Assembly: GCA_964560855.1 (NCBI GenBank)
Contig: CAZLLU010000001.1
Coordinates: 17,590-81,589 of the forward strand
From: CAJBLF01 sp964560855
GTDB taxonomy: Bacteria; Patescibacteriota; Gracilibacteria; Absconditabacterales; Absconditicoccaceae
Direction of reading: 5' to 3'
DNA length: 64,000 nt
The translations under genes were made by a program, and so were the position numbers. The notes beneath the pieces were generated by a model that worked only from the letters and a program-made list of their open reading frames with translations, did not search any database and was not told the DNA's origin. Of this stretch, positions 20,355-32,799 are shown one piece after another; the first letter of the stretch is position 1, and every line of letters begins with the position of its first letter.

Positions 20355-21716
20355 ATGTGCGTTATGGTAGAGTATATCCAAGAACATTCAGATATATGAA
20401 TCAAACCATTGCTTGAAGAAAGTAAACAGAATTTGTCTGATTTAAAAAAAGATATATATGATGAAAATTTAGAAACATCAGAAAAATTTCCCCCAAACCT
20501 CAAAAAGCTCTATGAGAGATTCCTGACTATCAAAAGTCCAAAAGATATAGATACATTTGTTATGGATAGGAAAGAATTCCGATATTTTTCCACGCTATTC
20601 CAAGAATACATCAAGACGAAGACGGGAAGAAAGGTACAAAAGCAATTGGAATTGGTATTTGGTGCAAAGGGTGCGATGGATATCCATGAAAAAAAAATTG
20701 ATGGATTGAAACTGGTAGTGCTTTCTCTCTGAGGAAAGGAATTGTTTGCGATAAATAATACAATCGAATCGGATATGTATTATACATGGAGATACGAAAA
20801 ATGATCGATAGTGGTAGATTGTACTTCAGACCATTACTATATAAGAGATGTCAGTGGCAACAAACTCCAATGACGATATAGCATAATGCCGGACGGTAAT
20901 TTGGCACTCATCGATCAGAACGGGAAATATCTTCCTGAGACAAAATATTTTTGGGACCTTTCATTCTCCAAATTATCAGATACGGATTTTACTATGAATT
21001 TTTCTAAAACTCCGAATAAAATGTTAGAAGATATATATAAGCAGAAAAAGGCATATATATCAAATCTTCCGGAAATCAAAACCATGGTAGATGAAGGATA
21101 TCTGTTTGAGTGGAATGATTATACCAAGACCGTAGAGATCAGGAGGAGTAGTATGGCATCAAAAGCTTCCGACGATATCATGAAATATGCTACAGATGAA
21201 GATTTTTTGGCATGGATCAGAGAACTGAAATTTAAGGATTTCTACAATATCTATTTCAATGATAGTGCTAGCTACAAAAAAAATAATAGATATGAGATCA
21301 TCAAAGAAGGGGCAACAGGATTCTTTTTGCTTGACAAAGAAAATGGGAAAGAATCTCTTTCATCGACGCCATTTTCTATTTTGGATGAGAGCGGTCGTTT
21401 GATCGATGACCAAAGAATCGATATATTTATAGAAAAATATGAAGCAGAGCAGGTGTATCTCAAATTTATTGCAGAGAACAACAAGGAATATATACTAGAT
21501 GCTCAAGGAAATCATATGGAGCATACATACTATTTATGATATGCCTTTCCGTACAGAGGACATACAATTCAAATAGAACGCAATTTATCCACTAAACGAA
21601 AATACGCGCTTGTAGTCCGTGACGGACAATGAACCTACACGGGTACGGTATATCTTGATAAAAAGATGAAATCTAAGGATATAGAAAGAGAGATAGACGC
21701 ACTCATTAACAAATAA
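20355..21716 (+). CDS. Cytosolic protein of unknown function with WG-like beta repeats
   Basis: 453 residues from MCVMVEYIQEHS; an alternative start is the ATG at 20364. UGA-Gly occurs at several points. The N-terminal 110 residues are helical. After that come short beta segments such as GNKLQGRYSIMPDGNLALIDQNGKYL and LDESGRLIDD, reminiscent of WG or KWG-type repeats. No signal peptide or catalytic motif was recognised. It stands alone and ends at a strong terminator. Confidence 0.65.
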
Positions 21717-21742
21717 AAAAACGGCCATAGTAGCCGTTTTTT
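21717..21742. terminator. Bidirectional terminator
   Basis: AAAAACGGC-catagta-GCCGTTTTTT hairpin between convergent genes ending at 21716 and 21765. Confidence 0.85.
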
Positions 21743-21764
21743 GTTATTTTTCATAAATATATAT

Positions 21765-22391
21765 CTATTGTATATCTCCGCTTCCTTGAATGTTGACTTC
21801 CTTGATTTGGATGTTTGCCTTGAGAAAAAGGTCTTGGAGCACGCTTTGGGCGTTGTTTTTGGCTTCTTTGAGAATGCCTCCGCTAAGCGCTTCCTGGATC
21901 ATCATCTCTCCTGCTTTTTTTCTGAGGGTATTTTCCATAGCTATTTCGCTTTGGGTGACAATGCCGAGCTTTGTAGTTTGGAGCTCTCCGGTAAGTTCCA
22001 CTCAGAAGACTTCAGGCGCTCAGAGCGTAATGGTGACGGTTCCATCGCGGGATACTTGAATGTCTCCGGTACTGATATTATTGATGAAATATCCTGCGCT
22101 CACTATTCATTCTACATCGAGAGAGAGTTTGGTGCTGAAGAGTGCGCTGCTGACGATTCGGTCTACGCCGATATCAGGGATAAGCGCTGTCAATTCTTGC
22201 TGACCTTCAATCGTCTTGGTAAATGTCTTGGAGACGGTTTCTAGTTTACCGATATTTTGGAGCTCTGTCATGATGGAAGTAGTGGTCTTTTTGATGACAG
22301 TAGCTCATTTATATTGCAACCATAGCCAAAAACCATATACACAAACAAGTGCCACAAAAAGCACGACAAAGTATTTCAAAAAACGTTTCAT
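21765..22391 (-). CDS. DUF4230-like membrane-anchored protein
   Basis: 208 residues with an N-terminal transmembrane anchor (FLKYFVVLFVALVCVYGFWLW), then an extracytoplasmic domain. The pattern of ELQNIGKLETVSKTF, DRIVSSALFSTKLSLDVEGIVSAGYF and TLRKKAGEMMIQEAL matches DUF4230 proteins as I recall them. The function is unknown. Five or more glycines are UGA. Confidence 0.7.
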
Positions 22392-22509
22392 GATAAATGA
22401 TTAAACTATAAAAAACTTGGGAGCAGGTAATAAGGAAGCGGGGAAATCCTGTAATCTATGATTTGCGACCTATGACCTGTGACAGTTTACTTTGTATACG
22501 TAATCTAGA

Positions 22510-22992
22510 ATGAAAAACAAACGGAATTTTCTCAAAAAGATTCCCCGATCTCGGATGACGATTTGATTGCTTCTGATTATGGTCGGAATACGGGTCGTGT
22601 TCCAACAGAATAACGACGAGGATTTTATACCGAGAGTATGTGGAGGTGATCAATGCTTTATGGTAGAACTCGCACGCACGCCTGCAGAACGTCAAAAATG
22701 ATTGATGTATCGTGAATCGATGGAAGAAAATAGCGGTATGCTTTTCGTGTTTGAAACATCAGATATCTATGGGTTTTGGATGAAAAACACGCTGATTCCC
22801 TTGGATATGCTCCGGATCGACGAACAACTCAATATTGTAAAAGTATTGACGGCCGAACCATGCAAGACAGATCCTTGTTCTACCTATAATCCATGAGCCA
22901 CAGCCAAATATGTCTTGGAGATCAATGCATGAATGGCAGCAAAATACGGAATTACTGAATGAATGAAAATGAGACTGGTAAATATACAATAA
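22510..22992 (+). CDS. DUF192 family protein, membrane-anchored
   Basis: 160 residues with an N-terminal anchor that makes sense only if CGA and CGG are Trp (IPWSWMTIGLLLIMVGIWVVF) and UGA is Gly. The DUF192 core follows: ELARTPAERQKGLMYRESM, GMLFVFE, FWMKNTLIPLDMLWID (Trp102 is CGG at 22813-22815) and a GITEGMKMRL end. DUF192 proteins have no settled function. The next gene is rnpA, 44 bases away. Confidence 0.88.
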
Positions 22993-23036
22993 AAAGTAAA
23001 CAGGGACAAGAAATAAGGAACAAGGACCATGTCCCT

Positions 23037-23489
23037 ATGTACATATCCCATGTCACTATAATTTTATATAGTAATACAGCAATTTTGTTACCAAAGAAAC
23101 AAAGACTAACAGGTAAAGATGTTATTTTTATGACTAGGAAAAGGCAATATCTCAGCCAGGGATTGTTCTGATTTTTTTATATCAAACAGTATCCTGGTAT
23201 CAAATACAATCAGTTTTCCTGTCATATCACTATTAAATTATCCAAAAGGTCCGTCGTCAGACATGTGTTCAAGAGAGCAATTATCCAACGTATTCAACAG
23301 CATAACTTGGTGAAATATCCGATAAATGATATGTTCTATAAAATTTTCATAGTTCTCTCCAAGGATCGCATTCCGGAGATAGAGAAAAAAATTGCAAATT
23401 TTGAAAAAAAGGATACAATTATGTATATCCAAGAAGAATTCGAAAAGGCACGAAAGTGATTGACAAATAGGTTATATGGAAAGAAATAG
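23037..23489 (+). CDS. rnpA: Ribonuclease P protein component
   Basis: About 150 residues. LPKKQRLTGKDV at the start, a central FSCHITIKLSKRSVVRHVFKRA corresponding to the RNR-type RNA-binding motif, then a helical C-terminus with LSKDRIPEIEKK. This order matches RnpA, which binds RNase P RNA to mature tRNA 5' ends. The motif is divergent (VVRHVFKRAIIQRI). The start is uncertain: ATG at 23037 or TTG at 23085, directly before LPKK. The usual rpmH neighbour is absent. Confidence 0.78.
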
Positions 23490-23630
23490 TTTGTCGTCTC
23501 AAATCGCTTCAGATTGCTTCAGGTTGTTTCAGATTGCCGTGCATTAGCTTTATTGTCGCAATCTGTGACGATATGTGGCGTCCGCTTAGGCGGACTTGAA
23601 ACAGTGTTTTTATATGATTAGGCTATACAT
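23490..23630 (+). repeat. Intergenic repeats with dispersed 31-base element
   Basis: Direct repeats of TTCAGATTGC, an inverted pair AGATTGC/GCAATCT (23531-23564) and the palindrome GTCCGC-ttag-GCGGAC at 23580-23595. A 31-base stretch covering ACGATATGTGGCG and the palindrome (about 23569-23599) is repeated almost exactly, inverted, at 63554-63584. Confidence 0.65.
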
Positions 23631-24893
23631 ATGAATATATTCAAGCGTTTTGTTGAGAAGAGCTCATCATTTTTCCAATCGCTCAAATCTGACAATAAGA
23701 GAGAACTTTTGGAATTGGAAAAATTAGAGAAAAAACTTGAGGAGCAAAAAGAACATGAAAAAAAAGCGCTTATTACGCCATTCGTATTCACCAATAGAAT
23801 GTTCATCAAATTTCGAGCGCTCTGATTGCTAGTCGTATTTCTATGATTATTAGTTTATCAGTCATTGAATATCATCTATCTGATTTTTATGGCATATATC
23901 ATTTCTCTTGCTATAGAAGCAGTGATCGATTTTTTCCAAAAAAAGATAAAGCATAGGCCAATATCCATTATTATAGCATATATATTGCTGCTGCTTGTCT
24001 TCCTATGAGCTATGGTCTTTATTATCCCGTTCATTCTTGGTCAGATATCAGATATCATTACGATCTTTATTGGTAATATCTCAAATTTTCAGGAGCTACT
24101 GACAACCAAATCTTTGACAGGTATCATCGAGGACATCAATTGGCTACCATGAAGCATCAAAACAGGAATATTGAATTCCTTGGGAGATCCTACCGTAGTC
24201 GCAGGAGTGCAAAATCAATTGGAACAGAATATCGCTCAAATGGTAAGTGTAGGAACATCATATGCAAAAAACATAGGGAATATGGCAGTGAGCGCGGTAT
24301 GATCTATCGCTACGTTCTTTACTCAGACATCTATAGTGCTTACGTTGTCTGTGCTCTTTTCTTTCCAAAAAGATGCAGTCATGAAATTTATTGCTAGGCT
24401 TGGTGGTAAGAAAAAATATAAATTAGTCTACACGAAGATAGAGAAGATCTATAAACAGCTTGGGGTTCGATTGAAATCTCAGATCATGCTCTGCCTATTT
24501 ATGGGCGTAGCAATGTATGCTATCCTATGGATACTTACATTGTTTGGATTGGATCTTCCCCAAAAATGAGTGCTTGCGGGTATTATAGCGATTACGGAAA
24601 TGATACCATATATAGGGCCATTCGTGTGATGAGCGGCTGCAGCATTAGTTGCTTTCATTAATTTTTGACGATACGGAGCATTGATTGTGATTGGATGTGT
24701 TATGTTGTTGCAACGATTGGAAAACAACGTACTCATACCATTATTGATGAATAAGACCTTGGGAGTCAATCCTATCGTGATTTTCATAAGTATGATTATC
24801 TGAGGGCTGATCTTGGGGTTCTTTGGTATCTTGCTTGCTGTCCCTATCGCCGTCATTGTAACGCTCCTGATGGAAAAAACATTTGAAGAATAG
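23631..24893 (+). CDS. AI-2E family (PerM-like) membrane permease
   Basis: 420 residues. A charged cytoplasmic N-terminus (about 60 residues) precedes multiple transmembrane helices. The C-terminal signature ITEMIPYIGPFVGG, LLQWLENNVLIPLLMNKTLGVNPI and GFFGILLAVPIAV is that of the AI-2E transporter/UPF0118 family. Several Gly in membrane helices are UGA and several Trp are CGA. Substrates vary in the family, so transport of a signal or of ions is not resolved. Confidence 0.9.
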
Positions 24894-25097
24894 AATGTCC
24901 GAAGGACGTAATTTGCCTTCGGCGTAATTCGCTGCGCGTATATTTGTTCCCGTTGGTCGGGAAATGTATTCGCATATATCGACAAGTTTTTTTGTATATG
25001 TCTGGAAAATGCGGAAATAATAAATATACATCCGTTAGGATAAATTACCATACATTACGCCCGCAGGGCTAATTACATTTATTCCATAAATATTTTC
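24894..25097. repeat. Mini-hairpin array
   Basis: Five or more tiny stems with GC arms: GTCC-gaa-GGAC, GCC-ttc-GGC, CGC-tg-CGCG, CCCG-ttgg-TCGGG and GCCC-gca-GGGC. They are joined by GTAATT, GTATATTTG and TTACATTTATTCC spacers. No ORF is supported. Confidence 0.55.
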
Positions 25098-26477
25098 ATG
25101 AAAAAAAAATTTCTACGACGGTATTATAAATTGCTCGGAAAATTGGCCCATGGATATATAGAGAAACACAATCCTCAGATTATCGGAATCAATGGAAGTG
25201 TAGGGAAGACCTCCTGTCGTATGATCATCTATCAGACGTTGCAGAGATTTTTGTCGAACAAGCGTATCTATACATCGCCCAAAAATTTCAATGGCGAACT
25301 CGGGATGTCGCTCTCTATTTTCCAGGTAGAGAAACGGGAACCGAATATCCTATATTTCATCACAACTCTTTTCAAACTTATCCGAAAAAGATTTTTCTGA
25401 CCGAAACCTTATGATATCCTGCTTTTGGAATATGGCATCGATCGTCCCGGGGAGATGGACTTTCTTGTAAGTATAGCTAAGCCACATATCGGTGTATTTA
25501 CCGCAATTGACTCCGTACATTCAGAACAGTTCGGCAATCCAGCAGAGATAGCCAAGGAAGAAGTGAAAATGCTCAAGAACACACTGGAAATCTGATTTTT
25601 GAATGCAAATGATCCTTATGCAATACAGCTCAAAGATCACCTTTTCATAGATTATCTGACGTATCAGACGGAAGGCAACGATATTACAGCCGACATTTAT
25701 TTTAAGGATGAACTCTTCTATCTCGCTGATTTCAAAGGGGGAATCTGAGTACAATTTTCTACCCGAATCAAAGAAAAAAAATACGCTGTGAGTACAAATG
25801 TACTGAGTAAGGCAAATTATGGTTATATCAGTGTGGCTTTGGCAATTGCTGGAATATTGGATTATAAATATGCTAAGCTCGAAGCGAGAGCAGAGGATCC
25901 AATTTTAAGAAATGGATCACGTGAGCTTTTGGAAATGAAGTATCAATTGCAGCCAGGAAGACTTTCTATCTTTAAAGGTGTCGAAAATAGCGTCATTATA
26001 GATTCTACGTACAACGCTTCTCCATTGAGCGTGAAGAAGATCATAAATACTGCACATAATATTAAGGCACAATTATTCCCTCAGAGGAAAATTATCCTTG
26101 TACTATGAGACATGAGAGAATTGGGCGATCTTACAGAACGCGAACATAGGATGATTGCAGGGTATGTGTCTCAGGTGGCTGACAAAGTCATTCTCGTAGG
26201 GCAGTATATGACCGACTATTTAGCGGATGAATTAGAGAAGGTAGGATTCAATCCTAAGCTGATAGAGAAATTCTATGACGCGAATGTCGCAGGTAAACAT
26301 ATCCAGAAACTCCTGAAAGAACCGGGTGACGAATATCTCGTTGTCTGCAAGTGAAGCCAGAATACCATCTTCCTCGAGGAAGCGGTAAAGCAATTTCTTC
26401 AGAATCCCGAAGACCAAAAAGACCTGACCAGACAGTCAGATCGATGGTTATCTACGAAGAAGAAATATTTCAAATAA
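25098..26477 (+). CDS. murF: MurF-type UDP-N-acetylmuramoyl-tripeptide--D-Ala-D-Ala ligase
   Basis: 459 residues of a Mur ligase: ATP loop GINGSVGKTSCR, NFNGELGMSLS, LLEYGIDRPGEMD, DSVHSEQFGN, NANDPYA, IIDSTYNASPLSVK and LGDMRELGDL, the last being a MurF signature. UGA-Gly falls at several of these motifs. MurF adds D-Ala-D-Ala to the nucleotide tripeptide in the cytoplasm. The usual N-terminal substrate domain is short. A T-rich hairpin (ACCTC-aaa-GAGGTTTT) follows at about 26518-26535. Confidence 0.9.
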
Positions 26478-26571
26478 TTTGGAATTTACAATTTGAAATT
26501 TTTAATTTAAAAACTCGATACCTCAAAGAGGTTTTAAAATTGTAAATTTAAAATTCAAAATTTAGTTTGGT

Positions 26572-27867
26572 TTATTCCTCTTCCTCCTCAGCCCCTGAGG
26601 AGTTTTTTAATAATGGCATGAAGCGGAAATATTCGAGCAATTGGAGCCCGGTGAATCTTCCTACGAGGATATTCAGTAAAAAAATCAGAATGATAAATTC
26701 AGGGAAAGCCAAGAGCAGATGTTTTAATCCTGTTCGATAGAGAAGTCCGTAGACAGAGAAGGAGACGAGCAAAAATTCTATAAAAGCAACCCATCGACCT
26801 TTACTGAAGAGCTTGAATCCTTCATTGAAGACTTTATCGCTCACGAGGGTGATGAATAGTATCGGGAATATGATATAACTGTTGGTGAAGATGCTGATAT
26901 CTATCCGATTTAGTTTGAGTATGCTGTTGAACCCAAAGACCAGGAGTAAGATGAAAAAATAGAGGATGATGAGTAGTGCACTTTTTGCGTTGTGTAGGAG
27001 ATACATTTTTTTGGTAAACAAACGTATCAATAATTTTGTAATGAATCAGACAATCAGAAGTCATAGGCTCAATGGGACTCCGAGGATTGACATCGAGACA
27101 GCAAAAAGCAGGGGACTATAGATACCAAATACGGAGAATCCTACAAGTTGTCTGAACATACTTATTATCAGCGCACCTAGTGAAAGGACAAGAAACATCG
27201 CAATCAGTTCGACAGGGAATCCATGCGCGATGAGACGATCTACGATATATGATATAGGCAGATATTTTGGTGTCTCTTGGAATGAGAGGGAAAATGGGGT
27301 GATGTATTCTTCATTATTCGTGATTTTTCCCATCGAAAGTGAAGAAAGGAAGTTCAGAAACTTATCTTGGGAAAGCGTATATACCTTACTGATCGCTAAT
27401 GGTTGTACATATTTTGCTAACGTCCTTTTGAGGAAAAATTTGTTGCTGTTGGTGATAAGATAGATGGTTTTGTCTTGGAGATTGAGATTGTTCGTGTCTT
27501 GTATCTTATCAAATAATTGTAGAAGGACGTCGAATTTCGATGTATTGATGATCAATGTATTGGTCTCTTGAATTTCATTAATATTGCTCATGATCTTGTT
27601 AGTGATCTCATCTTCGGAAAAGTTTTTTTCAGAAATGAAAATCTCCTGGAGTAGCATTCTCTTTTTATCCAAGTTCTGCTGGAAACCGAGATCGAATGCG
27701 TCTCATTGCTCTCCTATATAGATGATCGTGTTTGTGTATCTAATTCATTTTGTCGGAGCAGCACAATGCGTTTGTCCCTCGCAATCGACCGGCGTGAATT
27801 GAGCAGAAACAATAGCAGTAGCGCCAAGAAGTAGGATGAAAGTTATGATAGAGAGAAATTTTTTCAT
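26572..27867 (-). CDS. Secreted-domain plus 7TM protein (7TM_transglut-like), last gene of ligase/peptidase operon
   Basis: 431 residues. A signal peptide (MKKFLSIITFILLLGATAIVSA) precedes an extracytoplasmic domain of about 180 residues and a C-terminal block of about seven transmembrane helices (about 205-415). FGIYSPLLFAVSMSILGVP and GRFTGLQLLEYFRF resemble the 7TM module usually fused to an inactive transglutaminase. I recall that module neighbouring RimK-like ATP-grasp genes in Proteobacteria. It ends in an acidic EEEEE tail. The stop is 62 bases from the peptidase gene's stop. It could be a sensor, transporter or scaffold. Confidence 0.7.
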
Positions 27868-27929
27868 GAAAAAAAACAGATGATAAATCGCCTGTAGTTA
27901 AGTGATTTGAAGAGGGGAATCAAGAGGAT

Positions 27930-29798
27930 TTATTTTTTCTGTTTATTGAGGATCCTTACTGCTCATAGATTTTTTATGTCTTTTTTCTTAATAGTGATGA
28001 TCTCTCATCCAGTATATTTTCCGTTGTGTTGTAGTATTACTTTGAGTGTATCAAGATTTGAATCAATCACTTTTGCTTTCTGTATTCCATGAGCTGTAGG
28101 TATGGATACGATATTCCCTTTTTTCAATAAGTCTCTTGATTTGAGCTTATTCCATTCTCATTCTTGGACATATTTTCCTCTATACTTTTTGTAATGGACT
28201 ATATCAAAAAGACTCACCAAAGCCGCTTTTTCTTCGTTGATATATTCTTGCGTTCCTCTGAATCTAAAATCTCATTTTAACAAGTTTTTTTCCTTGTTTG
28301 TTATTCCATCCTCATTGATTTTTTCACTGAATGCTCATGCTCATTCCTTAAGTTTTATATGAAATACTTTATCTACAAGTTTGTTCTGATTGATTCTGCT
28401 GGTATCAGTGCCAAGTTTTTGGAAAAGGCTATCTAAGGTAAAAATATCTTCAAAGGAAACTTTCGCAGACATAGCTTTTCTATAAAAAGCCGCCCTTTCT
28501 TCATCATTCGGTAAGGATTTCAAATATTCTACAAGTTTTTTCTCTCCTCTGAAATAGATGACATCTTTTCTATTTGATCATTTTTCATCTCGAGGATAAT
28601 AACATTTCACTCTTTGGGTGAGATTGAATGCTGTTTTGAAAAGTGAAGCTTCTTTTTCTTTTGTTATTTCTCATGTGACGTTCAATTTTTTCCATGCTTT
28701 GAGAAGATGATAAGTGTCTTCAAAATTATAATTTTCACCCATGAAAACCGCTATGAATGTGTTGCTAGGAATGAGCGGATATTCATCCAATGAATATTTC
28801 AATAATCATTCGTTGAGCTTGGTTATCCCTTCTTCTATATCTTCATATCATGGTCAAGCTATGATCATTCCATTTTTTTCTTGGTTGTCTGATCTGACCA
28901 TATGTCCACCATCTTCATGGCCAATAGTTGTGAATATTTTGTTGAAAAGATCTTCGTCTTTGTCTGGATATTCACGGATTTTACTAGAAAAAGGAGTAGA
29001 ATATCATGTCTTTCATTTTTCTTGTTTCTGAGGTCGTTGGCTGATAACTGGATAAAAATGCTGTTTGATATGTTCAGTCCCTTTCATGATATCTGACATG
29101 GGAAGATTTCCTCTTGCAGGAAGTTTTTTCTTATCTTGAGCGACTTTATTAGTGATGCTTTCTTTGAAGGTGTCGAGGAAAGAGGAAAATAATCTATTCT
29201 CTGTTTCGGTCAGTTTGTCTTTGTTTTTTTTGTATGATGCATTGCACATGGATAGGATAATTTCTTTCTCATCAGGGCAATCGCTTATTTTCGGACCATA
29301 CACTGCTGTTTGGAGCGTATCAATCTCTTTGAGATATAATTGTTTATTGTTTTCATATTCGGTTCATAATCATATTTTATGCAGCTTTTCTGGATTTTTT
29401 TTGAGTTCAAACGTGGATCAGGAAAAAATGATGTCATATCCGGACTTTTCTGCTTCAAACCATGCAGATCTTTTGGCAATTTCCGCTTTTTTACTACTTT
29501 CATCAATCCTTTTGATAAGGAAATGTTTGAGATCACTATCTAAGTCGTTATCATTTTCTATATTGTAGCGTAAATCATGAATATCTTGCAGGACTGATTC
29601 GATAAGAGAAATCCTTTCTGCTATATCATATGAAGAGAGAGATTCTTTGTTCGGAAAAAATTTACTGGAGAGATAATTCATATATCAATCCAATCATTCA
29701 GATTTTTGCTTGATATAGCTCAAACTCCCTCATAACATCCCAGTGAGCTTTTCGCTGGATTGGTGTACAAGTTCAGCATAATTGCGATACTTTTCCAT
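27930..29798 (-). CDS. Predicted HExxxH metallopeptidase, DUF1704/MATCAP-related
   Basis: 622 residues with many UGA-Gly. It carries HEDGGH at 294-299 followed by RSDNQEKNG and YEDIEEGI (E322, E323). This matches the spacing of the HExxxH...EEGLA metal site in the downstream-paralogous domain of 33757-36216. That pattern is the DUF1704/MATCAP peptidase signature, where two His and a later Glu bind zinc and the first Glu is catalytic. The C-terminal 250 residues include three related stretches (PRDEKGSNRKDVIYFRG, LLKGDFRFRGTQEY, KYRGKYVQEGEWNKL) that may be repeats. There is no signal peptide. The substrate is unknown; a carboxypeptidase role is inference. Confidence 0.65.
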
Positions 29799-29830
29799 AC
29801 AGAGAGATATACAGTAAAATCTACTGCATA

Positions 29831-30394
29831 TTATATCTTTTTCTTTGTGATTTGTCAAAAATCTTCTTTTAGTAATCAATAGAGAAATGCATCATAATAT
29901 GCATCTTGTTTCTTTGAAAAATATAAGTGCCTAGCTAGTCATTCACGGACAAATCAGAGCCTTTCTGCTAATGCAATCGATGATGTGTTGTCTGTCCTTA
30001 TTCGTGCTTGTATTCTTTGGATACCTGTGTCGTGGAATAGATAAGATAATATAGCATGTAACGCTTCAGTCATTAGTCATTTTCATTCATATGTTTTTCC
30101 TAATCGATATCATACATTTGCCTTTCAATGCTTTTTGCTGATTTTTTTTAATACGACAGATCAGATGACTTCTTCTGTCTCTGATAGGGCAAGCATCCAT
30201 CTTATCATTTTACCCTTGCGTTCTTTTGATTCGCATGATAAGGTATATGCTTCTATTTCCTTTGGATCGCTTGGTAAATTGATAAATGTCTTTATCTTTT
30301 TTTCTTTTAGAAGGGCACTTAGCGTAGGAATATCATATTGTATCATAGGTCTGATAATCAAACGATTAGTCGATAATGTTATCCCCATAAGCAT
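29831..30394 (-). CDS. GNAT N-acetyltransferase (RimJ/RimL type)
   Basis: 187 residues. The RimJ/L pattern is clear: TLSTNRLIIRPMIQYDIPTL, GSVVLKKISKKHGKANVGYRL, the acetyl-CoA loop GKTYEGKGLMTEAL and ARIRTDNTSSIALAERLGFVREG. At least eight glycines are UGA, including two in the acetyl-CoA loop. It probably acetylates an amino group of a protein or small peptide. It sits 36 bases after the preceding peptidase gene and 32 bases before the next one, within the ligase/peptidase operon. Confidence 0.85.
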
Positions 30395-30430
30395 AAAAGA
30401 AAGAATAAAAATAAATATTAAGCGATGGTA

Positions 30431-31531
30431 TTAAATATAAAGTATGATTTCAGCAAGACGCTGTATCGGATCTTTGGTCCTAAATGAGTGTATAATTTTC
30501 TCATATCCTATTTGGTAAAGCAATTCTTTGGGATAAAGATATCTGTGCTGAGAGAAGGGAAGGAATTTAAAAAATCTGTAATAAAGATTATTGATCTCCT
30601 GATCGTCTGTATATCACAATGTTGCACATATTTTTTTCACGAGAAGATGGTTTTTGTATGGAATGTTAGTGCCTTTATCGAGGAGCTCTTGATACATATA
30701 GCTATATTTTGGAAAATAGATGTGTTGTAATGATATGCTGTCCAAAGAGCATGCTTCTATGTTTTCAAAAAGATTGTAGGCAAAAAAATTAGCTGCTCAT
30801 TCATTATACGTATGAAGAGTGAAATGTTCTTTCTGTATTGAAAAAATCTTTCTAACCATGACATGCAAGAGGTGCGTGCACTCATGATAAAATGTTGTTT
30901 TTTTCTTTGAATTCATATACATAACTATCTTGTTGTTTTTGATTTCTACAAAAGAGCTATTTTTTTTCTGGTACATGACGGTGAATGTGTAGTTCTGTAA
31001 TTCTTTTTGGAGCTTGTTTTTTTCTTTTCTATGTCAGGTCTTTACTAGGATATGGAAAATAAAGGAGAAAAACTTATTGAACATATCTTCAGGCGAAGTG
31101 AATGTTTGTGTATTGTATCACATATATGTATCCTTGTTCTTCATATATTTTGAAAGTGATGTCTTTTTGATGTCGCGATGATACTGTATTTTGTAGAGTG
31201 AATTGAAAATCGAGATAATCTTTTTGTTGGTAGCTTCATTGGAGGGGATCTTTTTTTTAAAGAGTTTCCCTTCAACCTCGTAATCATATGCCAGTATTAA
31301 TAATTCTTTTATCAATGGTGAGTCGAAGAGATGATCGCTTGATGATGCAATGATACGTTTAGCCTCTGATTTGGAAAGCTGTTGCATCAACAGAAAAATA
31401 TCTTTTGCTTTTTTGGGTGTGAGGTCGGTTTCTGTTTTTATCAGATTAAAATAATATCAAAAGAAAAAAAGATAATTTTTTAAAATCATATTGTCTTGGA
31501 GTGGATAATAGGTGTAATTCAATCCAATCAT
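30431..31531 (-). CDS. Predicted HExxH zinc metallopeptidase
   Basis: 366 residues. FYHECTHLLHVMVRK has HExxH at 216-220, and NEGAANFFAYNLFE supplies a candidate third ligand, Glu244, 24 residues after the second His, as in gluzincins. The first 200 residues are helical and charged. There is no clear signal peptide; an N-terminal hydrophobic patch (NYLFFFGYYF) is too short to be sure. The start ATG shares one base with the stop of the upstream ATP-grasp gene (TAATG), indicating translational coupling. The substrate is unknown. Confidence 0.65.
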
Positions 31532-32799
31532 TACTCTGTCTTGATGATAGTAAAGTATTTACCTTCAATAAATTCAAAATCTTTTTTGAATTGATGAATA
31601 TCATTATTGGCCAATTCTATGGATCACACCTTGCCATATCAATCACGAGTCAATCATATTTGTGCTCATAGAATTTTAATTCATGGGTTCATCCTGTGAA
31701 AAGAGGGGAGCTGTTTGATGCTATCTATTATATCCTGATGGTATCCATTAAAGATTGATTTTTGCTTTGGGTATAAAGCAAACAGGGCTACATTCTTTTT
31801 GAGAGGGAATATGCTTTCTCTAAGGTCTTGAAATGGAAATCTCAAAAGATTGATATCGTATCCTATCTGATACATATCTAGTCTGAATCATCATATTCTT
31901 CAATTTATCTCTATGGTTTTCATATCTCATTTTGTATTTATTTTGAATTCATGATGGACAAAGGTGTTCCTGATCTTTCATCCTAGAACAGTTTTTTTTA
32001 CAAAATCATAAAGTTTGTTATGATCGACTTCTTCTTCTACCTCTTGGGATATTGTCCTTGATATGTTGCAAAAATCGTCGATATTGTGATCTATTCATAA
32101 TTTGACGAAAACGGGTTTTGATAAGGTAATATTTTGATCTTCATCAACATAATAATCCACGGTATACATTTTTCCATCAATAAACTCTTCGACTAAGATG
32201 GATTGGTCAGTTAGTTTTTTGTTTGCTAACATTATAAATGCATTGGTTGTAATGCTAAGCGCATTTTTATATTCTTCGAAATTGTGTATTTTGCACACTC
32301 AACTGCTTTGTACTCCTCCTGTGGGTTTTACGATACATGGAAATGGAGGGAGATCTTTTTCTGTGATCGTTTTGGCCTCTTCTATATCGAATTTTCTATA
32401 TTGTACGATAGTCTCTGGATATTGTTTTCATATGATTTCTCTTTGTAGATATTTGTTCAAAAAGATGCCAGGATTATCAGTGACTTTTTGTCATAATATA
32501 GCCCTGATTTTGTTGGTAAAAAGTATTTCTTGTTCTTCAAACGTATTTATGAAAATCTTTCATGATAATGATTGAAGATGTGATATAATCTCATTTCCAT
32601 CGGTGAAGCCGATTATTTTGACGCCTATATCGTTTATCCCATCAATGATGTCTTGCGTAAGCTCTACTAAGGGGTCTTCTTCATAAAAATAGAGGATGGA
32701 TACACCATTTGCTTGTAAATCATTGAAGCTCTTTTTGTAATAATCAAACTTATTGAGCTTAAAAAGACTTTTCTTTGAATAAAATCCTATGAGATGCAT
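31531..32799 (-). CDS. ATP-grasp ligase, biotin-carboxylase/carbamoyl-phosphate type
   Basis: 422 residues. An N-terminal Rossmann-like domain leads to ATP-grasp motifs: FPCIVKPTGGVQSSGV (nucleotide loop), QSILVEEFIDGKMYTVDYYVDE and EINGRIGGFRLDMYQIGYD (metal site). This class includes PurK-, DdlB- and L-amino-acid-ligase-like enzymes that activate a carboxylate as an acyl phosphate and join it to an amine. I took the ATG at 32799, 12 bases inside the preceding gene's end; an in-frame ATG at 32838 is possible. Gly in KPTGGVQSSG and RIGG includes UGA. The substrate is unknown. Confidence 0.8.
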
